A stretch of DNA of 64,000 nt, taken from Bog-473 sp963707835 (lineage in GTDB: Bacteria; Actinomycetota; Acidimicrobiia; Acidimicrobiales; RAAP-2). The DNA lies in NCBI GenBank assembly GCA_963707835.1, contig CAVPRI010000002.1, positions 1,054,001 through 1,118,000 on the forward strand. The letters are read 5' to 3'. The position numbers and the translations under genes were made by a program. The notes under the pieces were generated by a model that was not told where the DNA came from, did not search any database, and worked only from the letters and a program-made list of their open reading frames with translations. Positions 37,267 to 45,939 of this stretch are shown piece after piece; the first letter of the stretch is position 1; the number at the start of each line of letters is the position of its first letter.

Positions 37267-38058
37267 GTGGGTGAAAGCGCCGCCGCTTACGACGGCAAGA
37301 GTGGTAGCGCTGTGGCAACCAGATCGAGTGGTGGGTCCGCCGAGCCATGGCACATGCTTCGGCTCCACCCGACGTCCCAGAGCGACGGGCGAGAGGGTTC
37401 ATTACTCCTCCTGCCAGCGCCGCGAACCGCTCTCCGCCATGCCCTTCCAATCGTGCTCGAGGGCGTCGTGGGACCCCTCGTCGTGTTCTATCTGCTCCTC
37501 GTCCTCACCGGATTCCGAGGCGCGCTGATCGCGGCGCTCACGTGGTCCTATCTGGCCTTGGGTCGCCGCTTGGTGAAGGGTGAGCGAATCTCGATGTTGC
37601 TGCTGTTCGGAACCATCCTCATCACCGTGAGAACGGTGATCGGTTTCGTGACGGGAAGCGCATTCCTCTACTTTGCCCAGCCGACTGCCGGCACTGTGGC
37701 GATCGCAGTTGCCCTCTTGGTCTCCGCCGCAGTCGGTCGACCCTTTACCCATCGCTTTGCCCACGACTTTTGTCCCATGGACCCCGCCATCATGCGACGA
37801 CCCCTCGTTCGCCGCTTCTTCATCCAGATCTCCGTCCTCTGGGCCACAGTCCTCATGCTGAACGCGGGCCTGGTGTTTTGGTTGCTCGTCACATCGTCCT
37901 TGCGATCCTTCGTTCTCGAGCGCTCGGTGGTGACCTACGGACTCACCGCCATAGCCATCTTCTGCTCCATCAGCGGATTCATGGCGATGATGCGGCGCGA
38001 CGGCATCACCGTCCAGTGGGCCAAGAAGCAGGCGCCTCACACCGACTCGGACCGTTAG
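37267..38058 (+). CDS. Multi-helix membrane protein, VC0807-like
   Basis: A 263-residue frame with five to six membrane helices, including LPIVLEGVVGPLVVFYLLLV, ISMLLLFGTILITVRTVIGF and VLWATVLMLNAGLVFWLLV. The arrangement, with PFTHRFAHDFCPMDP between helices, resembles the VC0807 family of unknown function. It starts at GTG 37267; ATG 37354 (29 codons later) is an equally good start. Base composition is visibly less GC-rich than in the neighbours, which may indicate later acquisition. Confidence 0.6.
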   Translation: MGESAAAYDGKSGSAVATRSSGGSAEPWHMLRLHPTSQSDGREGSLLLLPAPRTALRHALPIVLEGVVGPLVVFYLLLVLTGFRGALIAALTWSYLALGRRLVKGERISMLLLFGTILITVRTVIGFVTGSAFLYFAQPTAGTVAIAVALLVSAAVGRPFTHRFAHDFCPMDPAIMRRPLVRRFFIQISVLWATVLMLNAGLVFWLLVTSSLRSFVLERSVVTYGLTAIAIFCSISGFMAMMRRDGITVQWAKKQAPHTDSDR

Positions 38059-38183
38059 GCCTCGACCCGGCGTCAGCAGTCATCGGGGCATCGCCTCCGC
38101 CTGGGCCATTGGTGCATCACTCGATTGCTCCTCGGGTGGCCTGCCTCCGAGCGCGACTCGCTACTTCGTCAGGAGCAGGCGAA

Positions 38184-38657
38184 CTACTGGGCACCGGCGA
38201 AGGTGCACGCATTCGACGTGTGGGCCTGGGGGAGGTACGCCCGGCATCCCACGAACGTCAAGGTGTCGGCTCCGAGGTCGATCTGGAGCGAATTGGGCAC
38301 CGAGGAGGCGGTCTGGGTCCCCGAACCGGGCGCCACCACGTGGGTCGGAGTCGCTGTCGCACTCTGACCCGTGACGTTGCCGCTGAAGTCGAATACGTGT
38401 GAGGTCGTTCCATCCTGGTAGACGAAGCTCACGGAACCGACGAACGACGTGTTCTCGGCGGAGCTGATCGTGATGACGTAGTGCGGCGTCCCCGAGGCGC
38501 CCGCAGGCGCATACGTCCCCGTGGACAAGGCCGACGCCGGGGCGATGGCCGTGCTCGAGGTCGTGGTCGACGAACTCGGCGAGGACGACCCGCACGCGGC
38601 CAACCCCAGAGCGCCGACCGCCACCGCGCCAGCCCAGACCACACCCTGCCTTCTCAT
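38184..38657 (-). CDS. Putative lipoprotein
   Basis: A 157-residue exported protein from ATG 38657. The signal (MRRQGVVWAGAVAVGALGLA) ends in the lipobox LAAC, so Cys at about 22 should be lipid-modified. A Ser/Thr linker of 20 residues precedes a small beta-rich domain containing two Cys. Family unknown. It is divergent from the methyltransferase across 142 bases. Confidence 0.7.
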   Translation of the reverse strand: MRRQGVVWAGAVAVGALGLAACGSSSPSSSTTTSSTAIAPASALSTGTYAPAGASGTPHYVITISSAENTSFVGSVSFVYQDGTTSHVFDFSGNVTGQSATATPTHVVAPGSGTQTASSVPNSLQIDLGADTLTFVGCRAYLPQAHTSNACTFAGAQ

Positions 38658-38799
38658 GTACCTCACGCCCTCCGTCCGCCGCGCCGCTCCGGGGTGGGGC
38701 AGCGATCCGGAGGACAAGTTAGCCGTGCCTTCCGGACCCATCGCCCCGAACCGGCCCTTGCGTTCGAACGGTGACACTCCCCACGCGGGCGGGGGGCGG

Positions 38800-39615
38800 A
38801 TGGCGATCTATCTTGGCCTGGTGAGCAACGACCCTTTTGCCGGCGTGGCCGACAAATTCGCCGACGAGTCGTACGCCTCGGTGAAGGGGTACGTGCGCAC
38901 CTATGTCCTGCACCAGCAGCTCCTCGAACACCTCGCGGAGCCTCCGGCGACAGTGCTCGACGTGGGCGGGGGCGCAGGCCATCAATCGTTTCCGTTGGCC
39001 CTAGCCGGTTACGACGTGACATTGCTCGATCCGTCGGAGGCGATGCTGACCAAAGCTCGACAGCGACTCCAGCGGCTGCCTGCTGAGGCGCGGCGAAGGG
39101 TGACACTCCTGCAGGCCGAGGGTGAGAACGCTGACGAAGCGGTGCGCGGTCAGCGCTTCGCCGCCGTGCTGTGCCACGGCGTCCTCGGATACCTCGAACG
39201 ACCGGAGCCGGTGCTCGACCAGCTGTGCCGCTGCGCCGCGCCCGGTGGCGTGGTCTCGATCATGACTGGAAACGCCAAGACAATGGCGGTGCGCCCAGCC
39301 CTGGAGCAGCGATGGGACGACGCCTTGGCGGCATTTGACGCCACCCGCGAGGTCGGGGTGCTGGGCCTGCCGGGCCGAGCGGACACCGTCGAGCACCTCA
39401 GCGAGCTCATGCAGCGCCAGGGCGTGGAGCCGGTGGGCTGGTACGGGGTCTGGCTGTTCGTCGACTGGCTCGAATTCAGTGGAGTCTCATTGGATCCCGA
39501 CGATTCAGAGCAGGTGGCGGCGACGGCCGCTGTCGAGCTCGAGGCCAGCCGGCGAGATCCCTATCGCCGACTCAGCCGCGTCTTTCATCTGGTGGGACGC
39601 AAGGATCCGACCTGA
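38800..39615 (+). CDS. Class I SAM-dependent methyltransferase
   Basis: A 271-residue soluble methyltransferase. The SAM-binding motif I is VLDVGGGAGHQSFPLALAGY, the acidic residue of motif II is in VTLLDPSEAM, and AVLCHGVLGYLERPEPVLDQ and PGGVVSIMTGNAKTMAVRPA follow. It resembles the SmtA/CmoM group, some of which modify tRNA wobble uridines, but the substrate cannot be fixed. ATG 38800 has a G-rich sequence upstream; GTG 38821 is an alternative start. Confidence 0.8.
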   Translation: MAIYLGLVSNDPFAGVADKFADESYASVKGYVRTYVLHQQLLEHLAEPPATVLDVGGGAGHQSFPLALAGYDVTLLDPSEAMLTKARQRLQRLPAEARRRVTLLQAEGENADEAVRGQRFAAVLCHGVLGYLERPEPVLDQLCRCAAPGGVVSIMTGNAKTMAVRPALEQRWDDALAAFDATREVGVLGLPGRADTVEHLSELMQRQGVEPVGWYGVWLFVDWLEFSGVSLDPDDSEQVAATAAVELEASRRDPYRRLSRVFHLVGRKDPT

Positions 39616-39671
39616 CGGGGCTTCGGCTGACCACACCGGGGGTCAGCTCATGTCGGTGAGACGGAACTCCC

Positions 39672-40286
39672 CTACTTCCACTGGACGCTCGTACGTTTGA
39701 CCACGGCCGGGACACCCGCGACGAGGCTGTTGGGTGGGACGTCACGGGTCACGACTGCACCAGCCGCGACGACCGCTCCATCGCCGATCGTCACACCCTT
39801 GAGGATGGTCGCGCCTATGCCCACCCAGACGTGATCCCCAATATCGATCGGGGCCGACACGGGCTTCCCGTCCTCGATCACATGGTTGTCACTGTCACGA
39901 ATCAGCACGTTTTCGGAGATGGCGCAGTCGTCGCCGATGTTGATCTCGCGGAAACAGGCAATCCGGGCTCCATTGTTGATGTACCCACTCCCCAAACGAA
40001 GACGCGCCCCCTCGTTCACGGAGATCTGACATCCGGAGAACACGTCGAATGCTCCATCGACCTCGAGCTGTGCGTCGTCGCCGAGGTGGAGATGCCCGCG
40101 GTAGTAAGGAAGCTGATGCCACTGGTAACCGAGGCGCAACGTCTTGGCGACCTGGATGCGGGCACTCTTGGACACGCGGAAGAGTGTGCCGCGGTACACG
40201 TGGATCCCAAAGGAACCGACATGCCGGCGAGCCTTTATCGAGCCAATCGGGCTCAGTTGCTGAACCTTCTCGAGCTTCGAAGTCAT
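39672..40286 (-). CDS. Left-handed beta-helix acyltransferase (hexapeptide repeat)
   Basis: About 204 aa from ATG 40286, with a GAAGGA sequence upstream; the frame is open for 22 further codons. Hexapeptide-type repeats are clear: INIGDDCAISENVLIRDSDN, IDIGDHVWVGIGATILKGVT, then IGDGAVVAAGAVVTRDVPPN and SLVAGVPAVV. This is the WcaF/LpxA-like O-acetyltransferase class used to decorate sugars. It lies away from the main polysaccharide cluster. The reading is less GC-rich than its neighbours. Confidence 0.85.
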   Translation of the reverse strand: MTSKLEKVQQLSPIGSIKARRHVGSFGIHVYRGTLFRVSKSARIQVAKTLRLGYQWHQLPYYRGHLHLGDDAQLEVDGAFDVFSGCQISVNEGARLRLGSGYINNGARIACFREINIGDDCAISENVLIRDSDNHVIEDGKPVSAPIDIGDHVWVGIGATILKGVTIGDGAVVAAGAVVTRDVPPNSLVAGVPAVVKRTSVQWK

Positions 40287-40499
40287 CCTTCTCGTTCCTT
40301 CTGCCGTTGCGACCAACCGGCCGTCATAGGTGGCGATATCACTCAGCGACACCCGGAAATGGATGCGGACATGCTAGGACATGACACCCTCGGTGAGGAC
40401 GTCCGTCCGATCCTTCCCTTTGGACGCCGCTGCCTCGGAGCGGTGGCCGGCCGTCGACCTCTTCGCCTCAGGCGCCGAGTGCACGCGACGCCCGCCCGC

Positions 40500-41909
40500 T
40501 CAAGGGTCGAGCACTGCTTTGGCCTCCCGTTCGATGGCCGTGCCAGCAAAGAAGTCGTGGTTCAGGGCACCGTAGAACCGCACCGGGTTCTCGAACAGGA
40601 AGGCGCGGAGCTGATCGAGATCCAGGATGCCACGCTCGACGAGCTCGTAGGCCTCCTCCAGCGGCTCGTCGAAATCCGGCACGTCCCAGTGTCCGAGGTC
40701 GGAGGCGAAGAACGCCGGCAGGGTGGCGCCAAGTGGATTGACTCGCGGGTCAAAGGCGAGTCCCACGAGTGGATCGTCTGCTTCGCAGCCCCAGGCGAAG
40801 CCGGTGCAGAACTGGTCCCGGATGTCTTCGACCGATGAGACCCGGGCCGCCTCGTAGTCGTCTCTGGGCCGAGTCATGCCGCCATGAGTGCCCGCGAGCT
40901 GCTCGGCAGAGAACTTGGCCAGGCGAGGGTCTGCCTCCACGAGAAGTTCACGCACTCGCTCCACGTCGAGGTTCTCCGGGTTGAGCCCTTGGATCGCCGC
41001 ACCGCCACGCTTCGGGTAGTTGCCGGCCAACGTGATGAATGTCTCGACTCCGGGCGCCGCACCGCCCTCGAGGATGGCCACCCGCAGCGCGGGAAACCGG
41101 GCCAGGACGCCTCCCAAGAACAAGGACTTTGCGAGCGCCGCACCCGCAGCCGCGAAATGGCCAGCCTGGTTGAAGATGAAGTTCGAGATGGATGCCCGGT
41201 CGCTCGCACCGATGCCTGCCGTGTGCGCGGCAAGGGTCATCTTCAACTCGATCGCCTTCGCCCACACCCGGTCGTAGTCATGCGGACTGTCGATCCCGAA
41301 CGTGTCGATCCAGCCCCGCGTCTCCCATTCCGTCACCCGCACGTCGTTGAAGCCGTCGTCGTCAGCCAGCGACGCCATCCCGGGAAGCGGCCGATGGACG
41401 TGACTCGCGATCATTCCGACATTCGCGCCCAGCGACTTCGCGTGCTCGAGAGCACTGACGGCTTCTTCTGGCGTATCCATCGGGATGACCGCAGCCATCG
41501 TGAACTTGTCGTGGTAGGGGGCATACTGGTCAGCCATGAACTCGTTGTAGAGCCGACAGAGACCGACGCGCTCTTCGTCACCGTGGATCTGGGTGAGCGA
41601 GATGCCCATCGTCGGATACAGGACTGCGAAGTCGATGCCGGCTTCGGCCAGTCGCTCGTGATATCGCTTCGGTGACGTCACTGTGGCGTAGTACTCCGTC
41701 TTGGCCGGAACATGCCACGAATGCGGAACGATGCCACCGGCTCGGCGCTCGTCGAACGTGAGATCTTCGATCTTCCGACGGCGGAGCATCCCCGTGAGGA
41801 GCTGTCCTTCGCCGCGTTCGCGGATGTAGTCGAAGAACACCGGCAGAAGCTCGACGACATGACCATCACCATCGAGAACGGGATACCCGAGCTCCTTACG
41901 GATGGTCAT
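40500..41909 (-). CDS. Amidohydrolase family protein (COG2159/ACMSD-like) 1
   Basis: A 469-residue TIM-barrel metal enzyme from ATG 41909 (MTIRKELGYPVLDGDGHVVE); the frame is open a further 90 codons upstream. Metal-site pieces are DGDGHVVE on strand 1, MTLAAHTAGIG, RVAILEGGAAPGVE and ASDLGHWDVPDFD. Members of this group include decarboxylases and hydrolases such as ACMSD. It is divergent from the LLM oxidoreductase gene across a 268-base region with a perfect palindrome. Two related proteins are at 47682 and 51082. The substrate is unknown. Confidence 0.82.
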   Translation of the reverse strand: MTIRKELGYPVLDGDGHVVELLPVFFDYIRERGEGQLLTGMLRRRKIEDLTFDERRAGGIVPHSWHVPAKTEYYATVTSPKRYHERLAEAGIDFAVLYPTMGISLTQIHGDEERVGLCRLYNEFMADQYAPYHDKFTMAAVIPMDTPEEAVSALEHAKSLGANVGMIASHVHRPLPGMASLADDDGFNDVRVTEWETRGWIDTFGIDSPHDYDRVWAKAIELKMTLAAHTAGIGASDRASISNFIFNQAGHFAAAGAALAKSLFLGGVLARFPALRVAILEGGAAPGVETFITLAGNYPKRGGAAIQGLNPENLDVERVRELLVEADPRLAKFSAEQLAGTHGGMTRPRDDYEAARVSSVEDIRDQFCTGFAWGCEADDPLVGLAFDPRVNPLGATLPAFFASDLGHWDVPDFDEPLEEAYELVERGILDLDQLRAFLFENPVRFYGALNHDFFAGTAIEREAKAVLDP

Positions 41910-42109
41910 CGAGTGAGACTGGGTCGTCCTACCTGTCACAGCGATCCTCCCCAAAGAGCGGCGCACACGCATGATTTCGCAGGTTCCTGCTATCAGTGGA
42001 GCCAGAGATCTGTCAATGTCCCCGGCTGGGTCCGGAACGAGCAGCACGCATGGGGTCCGACCTCCGGGCAGGCCGTTCACCGACCGGAGAAGGGATGCGC
42101 CCCTCGACG

Positions 42110-42131
42110 GATAGTTCTGCATTGAACTATC
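42110..42131. promoter_or_regulatory. Operator-like palindrome, site 1
   Basis: GATAGTTC, six bases, GAACTATC: a perfect 8-base inverted repeat between the divergent amidohydrolase and LLM oxidoreductase genes. Aligned base by base, it matches the 49404-49425 site at 18 of 22 positions. On the plus strand a TATCGT (TANNNT) at 42128-42133 overlaps it, 45 bases before the LLM start, so binding would block that promoter. Confidence 0.65.
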
Positions 42132-42177
42132 GTGCCGGTCAGCGCGCCACGATCCGTCTCCAGCGAGGGGGGAAAGC

Positions 42178-43131
42178 ATGCAGATCGGGTTTCTCGCCGA
42201 TGTCCGGAACCCGCCGCCCTGGGAACGGCCGTGGCCTGACCACTACGCACGCACGCTCGAGTTCATCGAGGAGGCCGATCGCCTCGGGGCGAGCTCCATC
42301 TGGCTCGGCGAACATCACCAGACGGCCGACGGGTACCTCCCCCAGCCGCTGACCTTTGCCGCCGCCATCGCGGCGCGTACCGCGAGCATCCGCATCGGCA
42401 CCCAGGTCCTCATCGCCCCGCTGCGCCATCCTCAGCACATCGCCGAGGAGGCCGCCATCGTCGACATCCTGAGCAACGGACGCCTCGAGCTTGGATTCGG
42501 CGCGGGATACGTTCCCAAGGAGTTCGACGCGTTCGGCGTGGACCGAGCGGAGCGATTCGACCGACTGGACCGCACGGTGCTCGAGGTGCGGCGGCTGATG
42601 TCCGAGGTGATCAGCCCCGGGCCCGTGCAGGACCCGGTCCCCCTGTGGGTGGGCTACTTCGGCGCGGGGGCCCGCCGCGCCGGCCGGATGGGGGTGGGTC
42701 TGCTCAGCGCCCTGCCATGGTGCCTCGAGCCGTACCTCCAGGGCCTGGCCGAAGGGCGGCACGACCCAGCCGTGGCCCGCATGACCGGTGGCCTGGACCT
42801 CATCGTGACCGAAGACCCCGAGCGCACGCGCGGGCTGCTCGAGCCCCACGTGAGCTACCAGGCTGACGCGTACGGTGTGCTGCGGGACGAGGTCGAACGC
42901 CACGAGGGTCGCCAACCCACCGCTGAAGCCCGCACGGGCTCCGCCTCGTACCAGAGCTACCAGATCCTCACACCCGACGACGCGGTCGCGCTGATTCGTG
43001 AACGGACGCGAGGGCTCCCCGTCTCCTACATCACCCCGTGGCTCACCGTCGGGGGAATGCCCGACGAGTTCGTCCTCGAACACATCACACTGACCACCAC
43101 AAAAGTGGGCCCCGCTCTGGCTGACGACTGA
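42178..43131 (+). CDS. LLM class flavin-dependent oxidoreductase
   Basis: A 317-residue luciferase-like monooxygenase fold protein using FMN or F420. MQIGFLADVRNPPPWERPWP opens the barrel. SIWLGEHHQTADGYLPQPLT, IRIGTQVLIAPLRHPQHIAE, LSNGRLELGFGAGYVPKEFD and the DRAERFDRLD segment are standard for the class. A strong GAGGGGGG Shine-Dalgarno precedes the ATG. It shares a promoter region with the divergent amidohydrolase and is followed after 61 bases by an SRPBCC gene, probably in one operon. Confidence 0.9.
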   Translation: MQIGFLADVRNPPPWERPWPDHYARTLEFIEEADRLGASSIWLGEHHQTADGYLPQPLTFAAAIAARTASIRIGTQVLIAPLRHPQHIAEEAAIVDILSNGRLELGFGAGYVPKEFDAFGVDRAERFDRLDRTVLEVRRLMSEVISPGPVQDPVPLWVGYFGAGARRAGRMGVGLLSALPWCLEPYLQGLAEGRHDPAVARMTGGLDLIVTEDPERTRGLLEPHVSYQADAYGVLRDEVERHEGRQPTAEARTGSASYQSYQILTPDDAVALIRERTRGLPVSYITPWLTVGGMPDEFVLEHITLTTTKVGPALADD

Positions 43132-43192
43132 CCCGGCCCACTCGATTGCCGGAAGCTGCCGCAGCGACCCGGCGCCCGCACCAGGAGAGGAC

Positions 43193-43639
43193 ATGCCCAA
43201 GGCCTTGATGGAGACCACGATCGACAAGCCCGCTGACGCCGTCTGGGCGACGATCCGTGAATTCGCCGGGCTCGACTGGTACCCGGGTGTCGAGTCGTGC
43301 CGGGAGGAGGGTGACGTGCGCATCGCCAAGATGGCGGGCCTCGGCCTCGAGGTCGACGAGCGCCTGGTTCAGCACGACGACGAGCAGCGAACGTACACCT
43401 ACGCCGTCGTCGGTTTCCGCGGCGACACCGTTTTCGACACCGGGGGCGGCAACGTGCTCGACCTGGGCACGATGAGCGAGCACCACCGGGCCACCATCAC
43501 GGTCGTGGCGCTGGGCGACGACACGAGCCGGGTGACCTACGAGCTCGAGCTCGATCCGGGTCACGACCAGATGTTCGAAGCCACCTCGGGGCAGTACCAG
43601 GCAGTGCTGGACCATCTCAAGAAGCACATGGAGAGCTGA
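43193..43639 (+). CDS. SRPBCC (START-like) family protein 2
   Basis: A 148-residue ligand-binding-fold protein, the second of three close paralogues here. MPKALMETTIDKPADAVWAT starts the fold, EFAGLDWYPGVESC and FDTGGGNVLDLGTMSEH lie in the middle, and FEATSGQYQAVLDHLKKHME is the closing helix. AGGAGAG lies upstream of the ATG. It follows the LLM oxidoreductase on the same strand, suggesting it binds or processes the same hydrophobic substrate (inference). Confidence 0.88.
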   Translation: MPKALMETTIDKPADAVWATIREFAGLDWYPGVESCREEGDVRIAKMAGLGLEVDERLVQHDDEQRTYTYAVVGFRGDTVFDTGGGNVLDLGTMSEHHRATITVVALGDDTSRVTYELELDPGHDQMFEATSGQYQAVLDHLKKHMES

Positions 43640-43717
43640 GGGATCGTCGCCCAACGTGCCAACGCGAATCGAGGCGTCCTGGAACGGCTCGACAGCGACC
43701 CGAGCTAGATTCGCCGG

Positions 43718-44197
43718 ATGCCGCCGCCGCCGGAGGGTCCCGACGAGTCGGACCGCCCTGACCTCGTCCGGTTCCACGAGGCGGTCTACCTGTTCACGGC
43801 GGCTGAACGGCGCTTGATCGCCCGTTACAAACGGGCCGGAGACTCCCTCTCGCCCGGTCGGGTTCAGGCACTCAACGTCTTGTTGCGGGAGAACGAAGCG
43901 TCGGCCGGAACCCTGGCCCGCAAGGCTGGACTGAAGCCGAACAGCATCACGCCCATGATCGAGCAGCTCGAACGCAGCGGTGTGATCACCCGTCGTCGCG
44001 ACGAGGCCGATCGCCGGATGTGGTGGATCTCGTTGACGGACAGAGGTCGTTCCGAGCTCGCCGAGCTCCAGGACGAATGGGACGCACGATTCGCCGAGGC
44101 CTTCGCCGACACGAGCGATCGGGACCTGGCCGTCGCCAGCCGGGTCCTCGAACGCCTCGCCGAGGTCTTCACCGCCTTCATCCCGAGCAGCAACTGA
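43718..44197 (+). CDS. MarR family transcriptional regulator
   Basis: A 159-residue winged-helix repressor. A Pro-rich start precedes the dimer helix (LVRFHEAVYLFTAAERRLIA). The recognition helix is in ASAGTLARKAGLKPNSITPM and the wing in RRRDEADRRMWWISLTDRGR. The C-terminal helix ends IPSSN. As the only classical repressor in the island, it is a candidate for the shared TAGTTC-6-GAAC sites, but no such site was seen directly before its own gene. It converges with the P450 gene across 35 bases. Confidence 0.9.
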   Translation: MPPPPEGPDESDRPDLVRFHEAVYLFTAAERRLIARYKRAGDSLSPGRVQALNVLLRENEASAGTLARKAGLKPNSITPMIEQLERSGVITRRRDEADRRMWWISLTDRGRSELAELQDEWDARFAEAFADTSDRDLAVASRVLERLAEVFTAFIPSSN

Positions 44198-44232
44198 GAC
44201 CGGTCCGGCACGCCGGCCGCGCCGCTGCCGAT

Positions 44233-45429
44233 CTACGAGGACGGGATGGCGACTGGAAGCGAGTCCCAACCGCGGATCTCGCAATCGTCGTGATTGAAGG
44301 TGGCCCGGTTCATGTCGACCTCCCAGTCGGGGAAGCGCTTGAGAACCTCGTCGAAGAGCACCCGACCCTCGAGCCGCGCCAGAGCCTGTCCGAGGCAGTA
44401 ATGGCTGCCGAAGCCGAAGGTCATGAAGGGTCCGGGCGGCCGGCGCACGTCGAAGGTCTCCGGGTCGGAGTACTGCCTCTCGTCCCTATTGGCCGAGGGG
44501 ATCAGCATCGCCAGGTTGCTCCCCTCGGGCACGACCTGCCCGTGGAATTCGACGTCACGCGCCACGTAGCGACAGGTGAGCGTGTTCGGCGTCTCGCATC
44601 GCAATGCCTCCTCGACCGCGTTGGGGATCAACGAGGGGTCCTTCGCGACGAGACGCCGCTGATCAGGGTTCTCCCCAAACAGCTTGGCCGTCCAGCTGAT
44701 CCAGTTCCTCGTCGTCTCGTTGCCGGCGGCGCTGACGATGCTGACGTAGGCCAGGAGCTCCTCGCGGGTCAACGTACGCGTCGTTCCCGTCTCGTCCTCG
44801 AATTCGGTGTGGAGGAGCACAGTCATGATGTCGTCGGAAGGGTGCTCGGCCCGCCAGTTGACATAGTCGACGAACATCTCGCCGCTGAAAGCCCCCGCCC
44901 GGTCCTCGACGTCCCGGGTGCGGTAGTCGGCGAAGGCATCCCGGATGGAGGCCTGGTCCTCTTCGGGGATGCCCACCAGCATGCCGATGACCCGGGTCGG
45001 CAGGGCCTTGGACACCTCGGTGACGAAGTCGAACTGCTCCGTGCCCACGAGCGGATCGAGGAGGTCGGCGCACAGATTCCTCACTCGCGGCTCGAGCTCG
45101 CTGATGCGCTTGGGCGTGAACATCCGTGACAGCAGGGCGCGGTGGATGGCGTGTGTCGGGTCGTCCTCCATCACAACCGTGCCGGGCGGCCAGTACACGT
45201 TCGCCATCAGCGTTCCCAGGGTCACGCCACGTCCGGAAATGAGCGCCTCCCGCTCGACGTGTGCCTTCTGAATGTCGTCGAACCGGCTGAGGAGGTAGAA
45301 CCCCAGCTTCTCGTCGTGGTACAGCGGTGCCTCGTCGCGCAACCGCTGGGCGAGCGGATAGGGGTTCATCGCCGTCTCGGGGTCGTAGGGGTCGAAGACG
45401 AGGTCGCTCACGTGAGCCGTTGCGGTCAT
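44233..45429 (-). CDS. Cytochrome P450
   Basis: A 398-residue soluble bacterial P450. The heme-binding loop is FGFGSHYCLGQALARLEGR with Cys at 345. The ExxR pair is in VEEALRCET, and the I-helix oxygen site is SAAGNETTRN. Length and N-terminal pattern (no membrane anchor) are typical of actinobacterial P450s that hydroxylate steroids, terpenes or xenobiotics using ferredoxin. No ferredoxin or reductase gene is adjacent. It is probably the last gene of an operon that begins at 48794 (amidohydrolase, D-aminoacylase-like, cupin, P450). Confidence 0.93.
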   Translation of the reverse strand: MTATAHVSDLVFDPYDPETAMNPYPLAQRLRDEAPLYHDEKLGFYLLSRFDDIQKAHVEREALISGRGVTLGTLMANVYWPPGTVVMEDDPTHAIHRALLSRMFTPKRISELEPRVRNLCADLLDPLVGTEQFDFVTEVSKALPTRVIGMLVGIPEEDQASIRDAFADYRTRDVEDRAGAFSGEMFVDYVNWRAEHPSDDIMTVLLHTEFEDETGTTRTLTREELLAYVSIVSAAGNETTRNWISWTAKLFGENPDQRRLVAKDPSLIPNAVEEALRCETPNTLTCRYVARDVEFHGQVVPEGSNLAMLIPSANRDERQYSDPETFDVRRPPGPFMTFGFGSHYCLGQALARLEGRVLFDEVLKRFPDWEVDMNRATFNHDDCEIRGWDSLPVAIPSS

Positions 45430-45501
45430 CGCTCACCCTCCTGCCGGTTCATGTTGGCTCCCTTGTGACCACCTTCGTCCATCGTGCCTCCCTGCGGCCG
45501 T

Positions 45502-45939
45502 TCACAGACCAACGGACACCGCCAGCATGCTGCACCCGTGGGCTCCGGTCTCGAACGTGTGGTCGACCCCGGGCAGCACCACGCAGTCACCTCCCTCGAG
45601 CACGCGCTCACCGGTGTCGAGTACCAGTTTGGTGGAACCCGAGAGGATGAAGACCAGCTCGAGGGCGTCCTGGTGGTGCAAGACGGTGCAGATCTCGGGT
45701 CCCGTGCCACCCTGGGGCGGATCGTGATCGACCACGATCCAGCGGAGCTGGCCGGGAGTCAGACCGAGGTCGAGGTGCTCACCACTCTGTTCGGGCGCCG
45801 GCGACGGGCTCCCCGCGGAGGTCCACAGTGTGCCGCTGCGCACCCCGAGGATGCCTTCGAGGACGGCCGGTGAGACATCGCCTTCCTCCACGATGCACGA
45901 ACGCCCCAGCGCGTCGACCCCGGTGACGATCCGCCTCAT
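45502..45939 (-). CDS. Cupin domain protein
   Basis: A 145-residue single-domain cupin. Motif 1 region is VLHHQDALELVFILSGSTKL and motif 2 is EGGDCVVLPGVDHTFETGAH; the metal-binding His/Glu residues are only partly conserved. The ATG overlaps the stop of the upstream amidohydrolase gene by four bases. The P450 gene follows after 72 bases. It is probably a small oxygenase, isomerase or binding protein of the same pathway. Confidence 0.85.
   Translation of the reverse strand: MRRIVTGVDALGRSCIVEEGDVSPAVLEGILGVRSGTLWTSAGSPSPAPEQSGEHLDLGLTPGQLRWIVVDHDPPQGGTGPEICTVLHHQDALELVFILSGSTKLVLDTGERVLEGGDCVVLPGVDHTFETGAHGCSMLAVSVGL

Noticed and set aside
42110..42131. A KstR-type steroid regulator site
   Set aside because: KstR sites as I know them have AAC and GTT facing inward with a short spacer; here the half-sites are GTTC and GAAC with a six-base spacer, so the match is not convincing.
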